Of a DNA stretch of 64,000 nucleotides, positions 10,062 to 18,832 are shown in pieces. Each line of letters begins with the position of its first letter. Positions within the stretch are counted from its first letter, which is position 1. The DNA lies in assembly GCF_005885635.1 (NCBI RefSeq), contig NZ_VATY01000001.1, positions 930,001 to 994,000 on the forward strand, in the 5' to 3' direction. This DNA comes from Maribacter algarum (ex Zhang et al. 2020) (lineage in GTDB: Bacteria > Bacteroidota > Bacteroidia > Flavobacteriales > Flavobacteriaceae). The notes beneath the pieces were generated by a model. It was not told the DNA's origin, did not search any database, and saw only the letters and a program-made list of their open reading frames with translations. The translations under genes and the position numbers were made by a program.

Positions 10062-11534
10062 TTACATTCTATTTTTTTGCCAATCCGTAGCAACGGCAGC
10101 AGGAGTTTTTAATGTTTTCTGATTTTCAAGGTACAATTGCAATGCCACCAGACCCGCAATTTTTCGTTCTTCGGCATATTGTTCTTCCAACTGTTCGGGA
10201 GAGTAATATTTCTTAACAAAGTGGGTGTCAAAATTTCCGGAAGTAAAAGCTTCATGTTCGCAAACGAACTTTCCGAAAGACAAGGTTGTTTCTACTCCTT
10301 CTACTTTGTAATCTTCGATGGCCTTAATCATCAACTGAATGGCTTCTGCCCTGTTCTTTCCGTACGTAATCAGTTTTGAAATCATTGGGTCATAGTAGAT
10401 AGGTACTTCCATACCTTCTTCAAAACCGTCATCAACACGAATTCCTTCTCCTACCGGAGTTTGATAGGTAGAAAGAGTTCCAATACTTGGAGAAAAGTTT
10501 GCCAAGGGGTCTTCAGCATATACGCGGACCTCTAGGGCGTGACCTTGAATTTTCAAATCATCTTGAGTGAATTCCAATTTTTCACCACGTGCAACCTTTA
10601 TTTGTTGTTCTACTAAATCTACTCCTGCGATAATTTCTGAAACAGGATGCTCAACTTGTAGCCTTGTATTCATTTCAAGGAAGTAGAAATTTTTATTTTC
10701 ATCCAAGAGGAATTCAACCGTACCCGCACCAACATAATCGCACGCCTTCGCTACTTTTATAGCGGCTTCTCCCATAGCTTTTCGAATCTCAGGCGTAAGC
10801 ACTGCCGATGGAGCTTCTTCTACTACTTTTTGATGTCTTCGTTGCACACTACATTCACGTTCAAAAAGGTGAACAATGTTTCCATGTGTATCTGCTAGAA
10901 CCTGAATCTCGATATGTCTTGGGGAGCCTACATATTTCTCTATGAAAACAGAACCGTCTCCAAAAGCTGCTTGCGCTTCACCAATGGCACGATCCATTTG
11001 TTCGGATACATCTTCTAATTTATCAACCACCCGCATTCCTTTTCCACCACCTCCAGCGGCAGCCTTTATAAGGATGGGAAAACCAATTTCCTTTGCTATT
11101 TTTTCTGCGAGTTTGACATCTGTAATGGCTTCTTCTATACCAGGCACCATAGGAATTTCATAATCACGAACCGCTTCTTTAGCAGCCAATTTATTCCCCA
11201 TCACTTCAATCGCATGGGGTTTAGGACCAATAAAGGTAATTCCTGCATCTTCCACCATTTGGGCAAAGACCGAATTCTCACTTAAGAATCCGTACCCAGG
11301 ATGAATACCTTCAGCACCTGTAGTTTTAGCAGCTTCAATAACTTTTTCCATCACCAGATACGACTCCGAAGATGGTGCGGGACCTAAAGGAACGGCCTCA
11401 TCGGCAAATTTTACATGGGGTGAATGTCGGTCTACCTCAGAATAAACCGCTACGGTTTTGATTCCCATTTTTTGAGCGGTTTTCATAACTCTCAAGGCAA
11501 TTTCACCTCGATTCGCAATTAGTATTTTTTTCAT
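10062..11534 (-). CDS. pccA: Biotin carboxylase subunit of propionyl-CoA carboxylase
   Basis: The 490-residue ATP-grasp enzyme begins MKKILIANRGEIALRVM, the usual start of biotin carboxylases. The glycine-rich ATP lid (AAAGGGGKGMRVV, near residue 165), the ERECSVQRRHQKVVEE segment and the FLEMNTRLQVEHPVSE metal/biotin-site motif are all present. It carboxylates the biotin of the separate carrier protein encoded 42 bases upstream. The short C-terminal tail after residue 450 lacks a biotinyl domain, so this is a three-piece enzyme (carrier, biotin carboxylase, carboxyltransferase). Confidence 0.93.
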   Translation of the reverse strand: MKKILIANRGEIALRVMKTAQKMGIKTVAVYSEVDRHSPHVKFADEAVPLGPAPSSESYLVMEKVIEAAKTTGAEGIHPGYGFLSENSVFAQMVEDAGITFIGPKPHAIEVMGNKLAAKEAVRDYEIPMVPGIEEAITDVKLAEKIAKEIGFPILIKAAAGGGGKGMRVVDKLEDVSEQMDRAIGEAQAAFGDGSVFIEKYVGSPRHIEIQVLADTHGNIVHLFERECSVQRRHQKVVEEAPSAVLTPEIRKAMGEAAIKVAKACDYVGAGTVEFLLDENKNFYFLEMNTRLQVEHPVSEIIAGVDLVEQQIKVARGEKLEFTQDDLKIQGHALEVRVYAEDPLANFSPSIGTLSTYQTPVGEGIRVDDGFEEGMEVPIYYDPMISKLITYGKNRAEAIQLMIKAIEDYKVEGVETTLSFGKFVCEHEAFTSGNFDTHFVKKYYSPEQLEEQYAEERKIAGLVALQLYLENQKTLKTPAAVATDWQKNRM

Positions 11535-11576
11535 TCAATACGTACTTTGTTGTCATCCTGTAAATACAGGCATTTT

Positions 11577-12056
11577 TTATTCCATTTCAATAATCAACTG
11601 TCCCTTTTCAACAGCATCATCCTTTTTAACTTCTATAGATTTCACAATACCATCTCCTTGAGAAAGAATGATATTCTCCATTTTCATGGCAGATAGAACA
11701 ATTAATGGCGTTCCTTCCGAAATCTCTTGACCCTCCGTCACCATCACATCAACAATAAGACCTGGCATAGGTGCTTTTATGGAATTTACTTTTTGCGCCG
11801 TAACAGCAAAAAGGCCCATTTCTTTCACCTGTTGGTCATATTCATCTTCAATTTTTACTTCGTAAGGATTTCCATTAACGGATAGTTTTACCGTCTTATT
11901 CAAAAAATCGGTAGCTAGTACTTCAACTTCGAAAGCTTTGTTATCTCGAAGTAAATGGAAGTTGGAAGAATCAATTGAAACCATATCCAAGGCTTCAACG
12001 GCGGTCTTTTCAACCTGTATTTCATCTTCGTTTACTGCAATTAAATAGTCCGACAT
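11577..12056 (-). CDS. Biotin carboxyl carrier protein of propionyl-CoA carboxylase
   Basis: The 159-residue protein ends in a biotinyl domain with the biotinylation motif SAMKMEN, so K125 should carry biotin. The hairpin motif IKAPMPGLIVDVMV precedes it. Residues 1-80 form a beta-rich region that probably docks to the other subunits. It is the first gene of the propionyl-CoA operon and lies 55 bases downstream of a perfect copy of the shared operator (12111-12131), which places propionyl-CoA metabolism under the regulon's control. Confidence 0.92.
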   Translation of the reverse strand: MSDYLIAVNEDEIQVEKTAVEALDMVSIDSSNFHLLRDNKAFEVEVLATDFLNKTVKLSVNGNPYEVKIEDEYDQQVKEMGLFAVTAQKVNSIKAPMPGLIVDVMVTEGQEISEGTPLIVLSAMKMENIILSQGDGIVKSIEVKKDDAVEKGQLIIEME

Positions 12057-12110
12057 CTGTAATGTATGATAAGGTGATTTTTTCTAATTTTTGCTAAAGG
12101 TATTGAAAAA

Positions 12111-12131
12111 TTAGTTAACTATGTTAACTAA
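12111..12131. promoter_or_regulatory. Shared operator, copy 1 (propionyl-CoA operon)
   Basis: This is a perfect 21-base palindrome of the form TTAGTTAAC-N3-GTTAACTAA, with GTTAAC boxes at 12114-12119 and 12123-12128, nine bases apart. It overlaps the last two codons and stop of the MDR reductase gene and precedes the biotin carrier gene, so it probably controls an internal promoter for the propionyl-CoA operon. Confidence 0.8.
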
Positions 12132-13134
12132 TTTTTACCAGTTGCTTTCCAACATTTTTTCGTTCGAATAACCTATTGAGCGCTATCGGCATATTTTCCA
12201 AGCCTTCTAAAACATCTTCTTGATAGGTCAGTTTTCCCTCTTTTATCCATTGTGCCATTTCCTTTTCCGCAGTTGGAAATTCCTTTTCAAAATCATAAAT
12301 AAAAAAACCTTCCATCTTTGAGCGAGTTCCGCCAATCTTATGCCAATTCTTTAAATAATAGTCTGTATTTTCTCTATCGGAATACTGTGAGATTCTTCCA
12401 CAGCATACTACTCTTGCATAGCGTCTTAATTTGGTCAAGGCGATATCCAATATTTCTGCCCCTACATTGTCAAAATACACATCTATTCCCTCAGGAAAGA
12501 AATGGTCAATACGCTCGGAAACATTATCCTTAGTGTAATTAATGGCGCCAATATAGCCTAATTTCTCTATTAACAATTGACACTTTTCATCTGTACTGGC
12601 AAGACCAACAGCTCTTGCTCCTTTAATATTTGTCAAATGACCCACATTGGAACCTACTCCCCCCGTGGCTGCCGAAACTAATACATTATCCCCTTCTTTC
12701 AACTCACCAATAGTATAGAGTCCGAAATATGAGGTAAAACCGGTCATACCTAAAACGCCCAATGCCGTTGAATAAGGCAGCCCCTGTTGATTCACCTTGT
12801 ACATCATATGATACGTACTACCATCACAAATCACATATTCTTGCCAACCGTGTTTCCCTTGCACAATATCCCCTACTTGAAAATCGGGGTTCTTGCTTTC
12901 CACAATTTCGCCAACACCGCGACCTCGCATGGTATCTCCAATTTGCATAGGATTTTCTATCCCCGCACCGTCTAACATATAAAATTTCATTACGGGAGCT
13001 ACGGATAGAAAAAGTGTTTTAATCAAAAACTCTCCGTCTTTGAGCGGTGGCAAATCATCAACTTCTAATTTGAAATCCGATTTTTTGATAAAGCTTCCTG
13101 GTCGGGTGGCCAAAGTGAGGCGTCTGTTTTTCAT
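12124..13134 (-). CDS. NADP-dependent MDR-family reductase (CurA/leukotriene B4 dehydrogenase-like)
   Basis: The 336-residue enzyme belongs to the zinc-independent medium-chain reductases. The start MKNRRLTLATRPGS is characteristic, and VLVSAATGGVGSNVGHL is the nucleotide-binding loop. Relatives reduce the C=C bond of enones or interconvert alcohol and ketone with NADPH. I chose the ATG at 13134; the longer frame begins with TTG at 13149 and adds five residues not typical of the family. It stands alone between operator copies 1 and 2, and its stop codon lies inside copy 1. Confidence 0.88.
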   Translation of the reverse strand: MKNRRLTLATRPGSFIKKSDFKLEVDDLPPLKDGEFLIKTLFLSVAPVMKFYMLDGAGIENPMQIGDTMRGRGVGEIVESKNPDFQVGDIVQGKHGWQEYVICDGSTYHMMYKVNQQGLPYSTALGVLGMTGFTSYFGLYTIGELKEGDNVLVSAATGGVGSNVGHLTNIKGARAVGLASTDEKCQLLIEKLGYIGAINYTKDNVSERIDHFFPEGIDVYFDNVGAEILDIALTKLRRYARVVCCGRISQYSDRENTDYYLKNWHKIGGTRSKMEGFFIYDFEKEFPTAEKEMAQWIKEGKLTYQEDVLEGLENMPIALNRLFERKNVGKQLVKIS

Positions 13135-13154
13135 GTTTCCAAAATACAAATAAA

Positions 13155-13190
13155 TTAGTTAACATAGTTAATCGTTAAATTAATTAACTA
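13155..13190. promoter_or_regulatory. Shared operator, copy 2 (divergent MDR reductase / amidohydrolase)
   Basis: Four boxes are present: GTTAAC 13158-13163, GTTAAT 13167-13172, GTTAAA 13174-13179 and ATTAAC 13183-13188, with start-to-start spacing 9-7-9. It lies about 20 bases upstream of the minus-strand MDR reductase and 87 bases upstream of the plus-strand amidohydrolase, so it may act on both. Confidence 0.75.
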
Positions 13191-13276
13191 TTTTTTAATG
13201 AAAACCTTTTACTTCCGCTTAAATTAGTTAGTTTTAAGGGATTTGTTCGTTTAAAGCACCTTTAATATTCCAACTA

Positions 13277-14731
13277 ATGAAGAATTTTTTTAAGATTTTT
13301 ACTGGTCTTTACATTTTATTTCTTGTTTCTTGTCAACCTAAAGAACTGATTTTCGAAGATTCCATTTGCATTCAAAATATAAGTACCATAGACCCCATGG
13401 ATGGTTTGAAAGAAAACCAAACGGTCATTATTACGAATGGAAAAATTCATAAAATAGGGAATACCGATTCTCTGCTATTATCTGCAGATAACAACATCAT
13501 TGACGGCACCGGCAAATATTTGATTCCCGGATTATGGGATGCCCACGTTCACTTTGCTTATATCGAAGAAATCGCACCACTGATGTTTGATATGTTTCTC
13601 AGCGCTGGAATTACGAGTGTTCGCGATACCGGCGGAAAAGTCGATTTTGTCAAATTATGGAAAGATAAGGCATTGACAAAACCAACCACGGCACCGCGAG
13701 TCATGATGGCCGGACCTTTACTTGATGGCGAACCCAATGTGTATGATGGAAGCGATGCCTCTCACCCTGAACTTTCCGTTGGTCTAAGCTCCGTTGAGGA
13801 TGTTATTTCTCAAATCGAAACTTTAATCAATAAAGATGTTGATTTATTAAAAGCGTACGAGATGCTTAGCCCTGAACAATTCAAAAAAGTTAATGAGTTG
13901 GCAAAGGCGAACGGCATAAAAGTCACCGGACATGTGCCATTGAGTATGGATGTTATATCCGCAGCCAATGCCGGATTAAACAGTATGGAACACCTCCGAA
14001 ATTTGGAGCTATCCTGCGCGTCAAATAGTGATGAACTTTTAGCAGAGCGACAAAAAATGCTCGCTGACGGAAATGACATGGCTGGCGGGAAATTAAGAAC
14101 CTCGATACACACAGCGCAACGTGAAAATGCCCTCAAGAATTATGATGAAACCAAAGCAGATGAAGTCTTGAATGTCTTAAAGGAAAAAAATGTTTGGCAA
14201 ATTCCAACATTGGCATTAAACACGTTTTTGTCCAATAAATACTTTGCCGATCCTGAGTATCAAAAAAGTTATTTGCAACTACCAGATTCTATTGCAAAAC
14301 ATTGGAAAAACCGTTCGAATGTACTAAAAGACTTTCCGATGTCGGAAGCCTTCGCAGCTCAAGTGGATTTTAATCTTAAAATGGTGAAAAAAGTCTACGA
14401 AAAAGGTATTCCCTTAATGGCCGGCACGGATACACCTATCGCTTACCTAACACCAGGATTGAGTTTACACGAAGAACTTGAAGCTTTGGTCAATACAGGT
14501 ATTCCTCCTTTGGAAGCACTAAAAACGGCTACTTATAATCCTGCTAAATATTTTAATATGGAGGGTGAGTTGGGTTCTATCAAGGAAAATATGTGGGCAG
14601 ATTTGGTGATTCTTAATACCAATCCTCTTGAGGATATTCAAAATACAAGAGATATTGAAGTCGTTATTAAAGAGGGGCAAATATATGTCTCGGAAGATAT
14701 GAAAGCGGACCTGAAAATTTTTAGAAATTAG
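13277..14731 (+). CDS. Exported amidohydrolase lipoprotein (imidazolonepropionase-like)
   Basis: The 484-residue protein has a lipoprotein signal ending at C19 (FLVSC). It has the metal-dependent amidohydrolase signature GLWDAHVHF, with metal ligands H90 and H92, later His residues in TGHVPL and MEHLRN, and the catalytic Asp in MAGTDTP. Relatives hydrolyse cyclic amides, peptides or imidazolones, and the lipoprotein signal places this one outside the cytoplasm. Its position in the regulon suggests a ring-opening or deacylating step on the incoming substrate. The exact substrate cannot be read from sequence. Confidence 0.85.
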   Translation: MKNFFKIFTGLYILFLVSCQPKELIFEDSICIQNISTIDPMDGLKENQTVIITNGKIHKIGNTDSLLLSADNNIIDGTGKYLIPGLWDAHVHFAYIEEIAPLMFDMFLSAGITSVRDTGGKVDFVKLWKDKALTKPTTAPRVMMAGPLLDGEPNVYDGSDASHPELSVGLSSVEDVISQIETLINKDVDLLKAYEMLSPEQFKKVNELAKANGIKVTGHVPLSMDVISAANAGLNSMEHLRNLELSCASNSDELLAERQKMLADGNDMAGGKLRTSIHTAQRENALKNYDETKADEVLNVLKEKNVWQIPTLALNTFLSNKYFADPEYQKSYLQLPDSIAKHWKNRSNVLKDFPMSEAFAAQVDFNLKMVKKVYEKGIPLMAGTDTPIAYLTPGLSLHEELEALVNTGIPPLEALKTATYNPAKYFNMEGELGSIKENMWADLVILNTNPLEDIQNTRDIEVVIKEGQIYVSEDMKADLKIFRN

Positions 14732-14799
14732 GTCAAAATGGGTATAATTTCATAATATCTCTATAATTATTGCTCTTTTCTTGGTAAGTAATTAAAATA

Positions 14800-14834
14800 T
14801 TAGTTAACTTTATTAACTATTAATGAATTAAACT
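14800..14834. promoter_or_regulatory. Shared operator, copy 3 (cytochrome c / amine oxidase operon)
   Basis: Boxes GTTAAC 14803-14808, ATTAAC 14812-14817 and ATTAAT 14819-14824 are clear, with a degenerate fourth (TTAAAC 14828-14833), keeping the 9-7-9 spacing. The site ends about eight bases before the cytochrome c start codon, a position that would block transcription or the start of the transcript. Confidence 0.75.
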
Positions 14835-14841
14835 ATTTTTA

Positions 14842-15321
14842 ATGAAAACACTTCCTTTTTTAGCGGCCCTGCTTTGTTTGACATTATTAAGCGTTTCTTG
14901 CGGCGGTGGAGAGAAAAAGAATCAGGAAGAAGTCAAGCCTGAATTTAACACAAAGAAAACCGAAAACACCTCAAAAGAGACCACCGCAGTGGCCTCCACA
15001 ATTCCCCAATCGGAAAACAAGTTGGGTAGGCGCGTATTTCTTTTATGTGCCGCATGCCACAACGTAGTCAAAGGCGAGCCCCATAAGGTAGGTCCAAACT
15101 TAAATGGATTCTTAGGTCAGAAAGCGGGAATGAAAGAGGACTTTGTATACTCCGAAGCTTTAAAAAACAAAGGTATTGTCTGGAGCGAGGAAACCATTCG
15201 GGAATGGTTAACCAACCCTGCGGGTTATGTGCCGGGCACAAAAATGGCCTTTGTAGGTGTGCAAAAGAAGGAACAACAAGACGCTTTAATTGCGTATCTA
15301 AAAGAGGTAACACAAGACTAA
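14842..15321 (+). CDS. Class I cytochrome c lipoprotein
   Basis: The 159-residue protein has a lipoprotein signal ending at C20 and a charged linker to about residue 60. It then has one cytochrome c domain with heme motif CAACH (69-73) and likely axial Met M135 in PGTKMAF, in the manner of mitochondrial-type cytochrome c (VGPNLNGFLGQKAG). It should sit on the periplasmic side of a membrane. It is the first gene of an operon with two exported flavin amine oxidases, so I infer it takes electrons from them. Confidence 0.93.
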   Translation: MKTLPFLAALLCLTLLSVSCGGGEKKNQEEVKPEFNTKKTENTSKETTAVASTIPQSENKLGRRVFLLCAACHNVVKGEPHKVGPNLNGFLGQKAGMKEDFVYSEALKNKGIVWSEETIREWLTNPAGYVPGTKMAFVGVQKKEQQDALIAYLKEVTQD

Positions 15322-15338
15322 TTCGTAAAAATATAGCT

Positions 15339-16844
15339 ATGAAAACGAACAGACGTAAATTTATTCAAGGTCTAGCTGGTGCTTCGGCGGGACTCATTAT
15401 TCCCGCAAGTTGTACGCCCAAGGCAGAATCCAAAACCGCCAATGTTGAAGCTCCGGCAATTCACTCGAAAAACAAACCTGTTAAAGCAAGTCATGATATC
15501 GTTGTGGTAGGTGCGGGACTTTCTGGTCTTCACGCCGCTATGCTTCTTGAAGAGCAAGGTTTTGACGTACAAGTCATAGAGGGTAGAAATCGATTGGGCG
15601 GCCGAGTTTATACCTTAAACGATGTTCCAGGTAAACCAGAAGCTGCAGGCGAATTTATTGGCGCAAATTATGCGCGAATGCGAAACACAGTAGAAAAACT
15701 TGGTCTTGAAATGTACACTCCTGATGCAGGAGGTGGTGCAAATCGCCCTTGGTTATATAATATTAAAGGAGAATATATTACTGCCAAGAACTGGGAGTCT
15801 CACAAATTTAATCCGTTAGAAGGAGATGATAGAACCTTACTTCCGCATCGCTATTTATCTACTATTTCACACCGTGACAATCCCCTTCAAGGTAAACCCT
15901 TAAATGCTTGGTTAGAACCAGAATATCATCAATATGATATTCCGCACGACCAATATTTACGTTCCAAAGGTGTAAATGAAGAGACGATAAAACTCATGAA
16001 TGTAATCATACATGCCGGTGGTATGCACAATACTTCGGCCATGAATGAATTACGTCGTTACCATGTGATGCATTTTAGTGATGGAAAAACGACTTTTCCT
16101 GATGGAACAGGTTGGAAAATGATTAAGGGAGGAAACTCGTTACTTCCTCAAGCCATGGCGGAAAGCATGAAAAATGAAGTACACTTGGGAAAAACTGTTA
16201 TTGGTTTTAAGGAAGAAGATGGAGTTGTTCAAGTAAGCTGTGCTGATGGTAGTGAGTATACTGCAAAACAAGTGGTTTGTAGCATCCCTATAACTGTTCT
16301 CAAAAATGTAACCTTTGAACCTGTAGTTCAGGGTGTCACCAAAGATGCTATCAACGAAATGGATTATGGATTATCTGTTCAGGCTCACTTCCTGATCACA
16401 GAACCTTTCTGGGAGCAAGATGGTATGGATGCTAATATGTGGACAGATGGTCCGCTTGAACGTTTTGCAGTTCGTACGAAAAAAGACCCAAGTGACCCAG
16501 ATGCTGGTTTGGCATTTATTAATGGGCCGGAATCATTGAAATTCCGTTTAATGAACGATGACCAGGTATTCACTTATGTGGAGAACAAACTAGCTGAAAT
16601 CAGACCTTCAACCAAAGGAAAATTGAAGCGTATTATGATTCAATCTTGCGAACGTGACATTCACGGTGCTGGTGATTGGGTATACTGGCAACCTGGACAA
16701 GTGAAAAAATATGCCAATCACATGCGTAAAAACCATGGTAATATCCACTTCTGCGGTGAACACACAGCCATTATGGAACGAGGCATGGAAGGTGCTTTCG
16801 AGTCTGGTGAACGTGCCGCATTGGATATCATCTTGAATGCATAG
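15339..16844 (+). CDS. Exported flavin amine oxidase-family oxidoreductase, copy 1
   Basis: The 501-residue flavoprotein starts at the ATG at 15339; the longer frame would begin inside the cytochrome gene. The N-terminus has a twin-arginine motif (NRRKFIQ, R5-R6) and a lipobox-like C25, suggesting folded export as a lipoprotein. The dinucleotide loop VVVGAGLSGLHAA is near residue 50, followed by GRNRLGGRV, and the C-terminal FAD segment reads FCGEHTAIMERGMEGA. The family includes amine oxidases, phytoene desaturases and protoporphyrinogen oxidases, so oxidation of a C-N or C-C bond are both possible. Two paralogues lie at 18829 and 40427. Confidence 0.9.
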   Translation: MKTNRRKFIQGLAGASAGLIIPASCTPKAESKTANVEAPAIHSKNKPVKASHDIVVVGAGLSGLHAAMLLEEQGFDVQVIEGRNRLGGRVYTLNDVPGKPEAAGEFIGANYARMRNTVEKLGLEMYTPDAGGGANRPWLYNIKGEYITAKNWESHKFNPLEGDDRTLLPHRYLSTISHRDNPLQGKPLNAWLEPEYHQYDIPHDQYLRSKGVNEETIKLMNVIIHAGGMHNTSAMNELRRYHVMHFSDGKTTFPDGTGWKMIKGGNSLLPQAMAESMKNEVHLGKTVIGFKEEDGVVQVSCADGSEYTAKQVVCSIPITVLKNVTFEPVVQGVTKDAINEMDYGLSVQAHFLITEPFWEQDGMDANMWTDGPLERFAVRTKKDPSDPDAGLAFINGPESLKFRLMNDDQVFTYVENKLAEIRPSTKGKLKRIMIQSCERDIHGAGDWVYWQPGQVKKYANHMRKNHGNIHFCGEHTAIMERGMEGAFESGERAALDIILNA

Positions 16845-16878
16845 CATAAACCGAAAGCTGTATTAAAAAAGAACACTT

Positions 16879-17889
16879 ATGAAAACCTTCCGCTTTTTTG
16901 CAATACTTCTTTTAGCATCGATTAGTTTCCAAACTACTCATGCCGCTATTATCGTAGACGATGGTGACCCCAACGTCCGAGACCTTGGCGTTTTAGCTAA
17001 ATGGTTTGAAGGTGAGTTTGACAACGATGAACAGTTATGGGTTGAAAGTAGGAGTGACTGGTGGGGTAAAGCCGACGAAAAGCACGGACGCATTCATGCA
17101 ACCCACAAAAGAATAAAAGCTGATAGCATCGGCAAATATGTTTTCTATATCGAGGAGTATATGGATGACGACCCAAGTAAAATTGGCAGACAACGAATCG
17201 TCTCTTTTGAAAGTCTCAGCGAGAAAAAACCTGGCATTGAGATGAAATTATATTTTCTAAAAGATGCGGAAAAATATCTAATCGGTTCTGATACTCATAA
17301 TGAGATGTTAGCCAATGTGACCATGGATGCGCTCTTCGGTCTTGATGGCTGCAATGTAATATTCCAGAGAAACGGACAACAATTTCATGGCAGTATGCGT
17401 GAGAAAGCATGTCAATTCGGAAAAGGAGATGAGCTTCGATATTCCGTTCATGATATGGTGGTTTCTGAGAAGGAGTATTGGCGTGTAGACCGTACTTTTT
17501 TGGTGAAAGATGATTCCTTTTTTAAAGGGCACCCGAACTCCGAACCTCATAAAATGCGAAAAGCTAAGGTGTATACTTGCGATGTTTCCTTCTATGAGAA
17601 AGCGTATTATTTACCTAGCGATAAAGACAAAAGTTACAAGGGATTAAAGGTACATGACCAAGGAGGAACTGCTTATGTTCTCAACCCAGTTGACGGCAAA
17701 ACCTATTTCGTGCAATTACGAAATAAGGAATATCCATTTTATGATTTAGAGGATTCTGATTTCTTCTTTTTGCGATTCAAGGAAAAAGAAGCACAAGCTT
17801 CTACCGCACTTGCTTTTGCTGAACCTAACGCAAAAAAAATAGGATTCCAAATGAACTGGGCATCTGCGGTTTGTGAATGTGAAGAATAG
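16879..17889 (+). CDS. Secreted CpcT/CpeT-like protein with C-terminal extension
   Basis: The 336-residue protein has a signal peptide (about residues 1-22). The body resembles CpcT/CpeT, the beta-barrel lyases that attach phycobilins to phycobiliproteins: LAKWFEGEFDNDEQ, YIEEYMDDDP and the paired GCNVIFQRNGQQFHG and KACQF segments. An extra C-terminal domain of about 120 residues (HDQGG, then IGFQMNWASAVC) is shared with the paralogue at 29202. There is no cyanobacterial context, so the fold probably serves to bind or process a pigment-like or hydrophobic ligand outside the cytoplasm. That function is inferred. Confidence 0.72.
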   Translation: MKTFRFFAILLLASISFQTTHAAIIVDDGDPNVRDLGVLAKWFEGEFDNDEQLWVESRSDWWGKADEKHGRIHATHKRIKADSIGKYVFYIEEYMDDDPSKIGRQRIVSFESLSEKKPGIEMKLYFLKDAEKYLIGSDTHNEMLANVTMDALFGLDGCNVIFQRNGQQFHGSMREKACQFGKGDELRYSVHDMVVSEKEYWRVDRTFLVKDDSFFKGHPNSEPHKMRKAKVYTCDVSFYEKAYYLPSDKDKSYKGLKVHDQGGTAYVLNPVDGKTYFVQLRNKEYPFYDLEDSDFFFLRFKEKEAQASTALAFAEPNAKKIGFQMNWASAVCECEE

Positions 17890-17932
17890 CTAAATAATAA
17901 GCTCAAAATATATGGAACAAAAAGAATATCTA

Positions 17933-18832
17933 ATGAAAAGCTACTTTCAAAACCTAAGTTCACTTTTGTCCATTGCACTGCTCGCAGCGAGCTGCAACTC
18001 TTCGGCACCATCAGAATCAGCAGAAAAAACAAGCTCGGAAAAGACTATAAAACAAGAGATTGCTTATGATTTAAACGACCCCAAAGATAAGCTCTTGATT
18101 TTCGAAAAAATGCAGGGAGACCTATCTGGGAAAATGACTTTTTCGTATTCGGAAGGAAGGGTTTTCGGGGTTCGACCTGATAGACCAGATAGCCTAAATG
18201 TTTTCGGAAAAGAAGTATTTCGGTATTCGGGCTGTGGAATGAAAATCATGCGATTACTTGACAATGGCAATGTGGAAACCAAATCAAAAGGTTGGCTGTT
18301 ATACAGAGACCCAAAAACTGATGAATTTCTTAGCGAAGTGAAAAATCCTTATACGGGTGATGTTGTTGAAGTACCGGCATTCCGAGCTGGAATAAGAGGA
18401 GGAATAATGACGTCAGAAGGTCCTGAAGTAGATGCAAGTTTCACCATGGAAAGTACAGCGATTGGCGCACCCTTAGATTTAGTATTTACCGATATGGGCG
18501 ATAAAATGCACATTACACGTCATGCATTTACCAAATGGTTCGAAAAGAAATCACAAACTTGGCGGACGGAAATGACTTTGGATACCTATGATGTAGAAAA
18601 AAAGTATTTATACGATAAATCATTAACTCATATTCCTGCGGATTATCATTGGACAAGTCAGACTTCTTGGTTGTCCCTATTAAAAATGGCTGGAACACCT
18701 GGTCATATGATTTGGACTTCCAGTGGTGGTACGTTCATGAGTAAAGATGACCTTCCTGCAGATTTTATAGCGGCTACAGAAGAAAAACAACCAGATGTAT
18801 TTGCAACACCTTTAACTTGGGACGAGGAATGA
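17933..18832 (+). CDS. DUF1838 family lipoprotein, copy 1
   Basis: I prefer the ATG at 17933, which gives 299 residues and puts a lipoprotein signal (MKSYFQNLSSLL to AASC) at the very N-terminus; an ATG at 17912 would add seven residues. The body matches DUF1838: GDLSGKMTFSYSEGRVFGV, FRYSGCGMKIMRLLDNG and the signature KNPYTGDVVEVP. The family has no established function that I know of. It overlaps the next gene by four bases (ATGA) and follows a CpcT-like gene, a pairing that recurs in this window. Paralogues lie at 27245 and 56335. Confidence 0.8.
   Translation: MKSYFQNLSSLLSIALLAASCNSSAPSESAEKTSSEKTIKQEIAYDLNDPKDKLLIFEKMQGDLSGKMTFSYSEGRVFGVRPDRPDSLNVFGKEVFRYSGCGMKIMRLLDNGNVETKSKGWLLYRDPKTDEFLSEVKNPYTGDVVEVPAFRAGIRGGIMTSEGPEVDASFTMESTAIGAPLDLVFTDMGDKMHITRHAFTKWFEKKSQTWRTEMTLDTYDVEKKYLYDKSLTHIPADYHWTSQTSWLSLLKMAGTPGHMIWTSSGGTFMSKDDLPADFIAATEEKQPDVFATPLTWDEE

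Noticed and set aside
15204-15338. Upstream extension of amine oxidase copy 1
   Set aside because: The extension would overlap most of the cytochrome c C-terminus in another frame and would bury the twin-arginine signal inside the protein.
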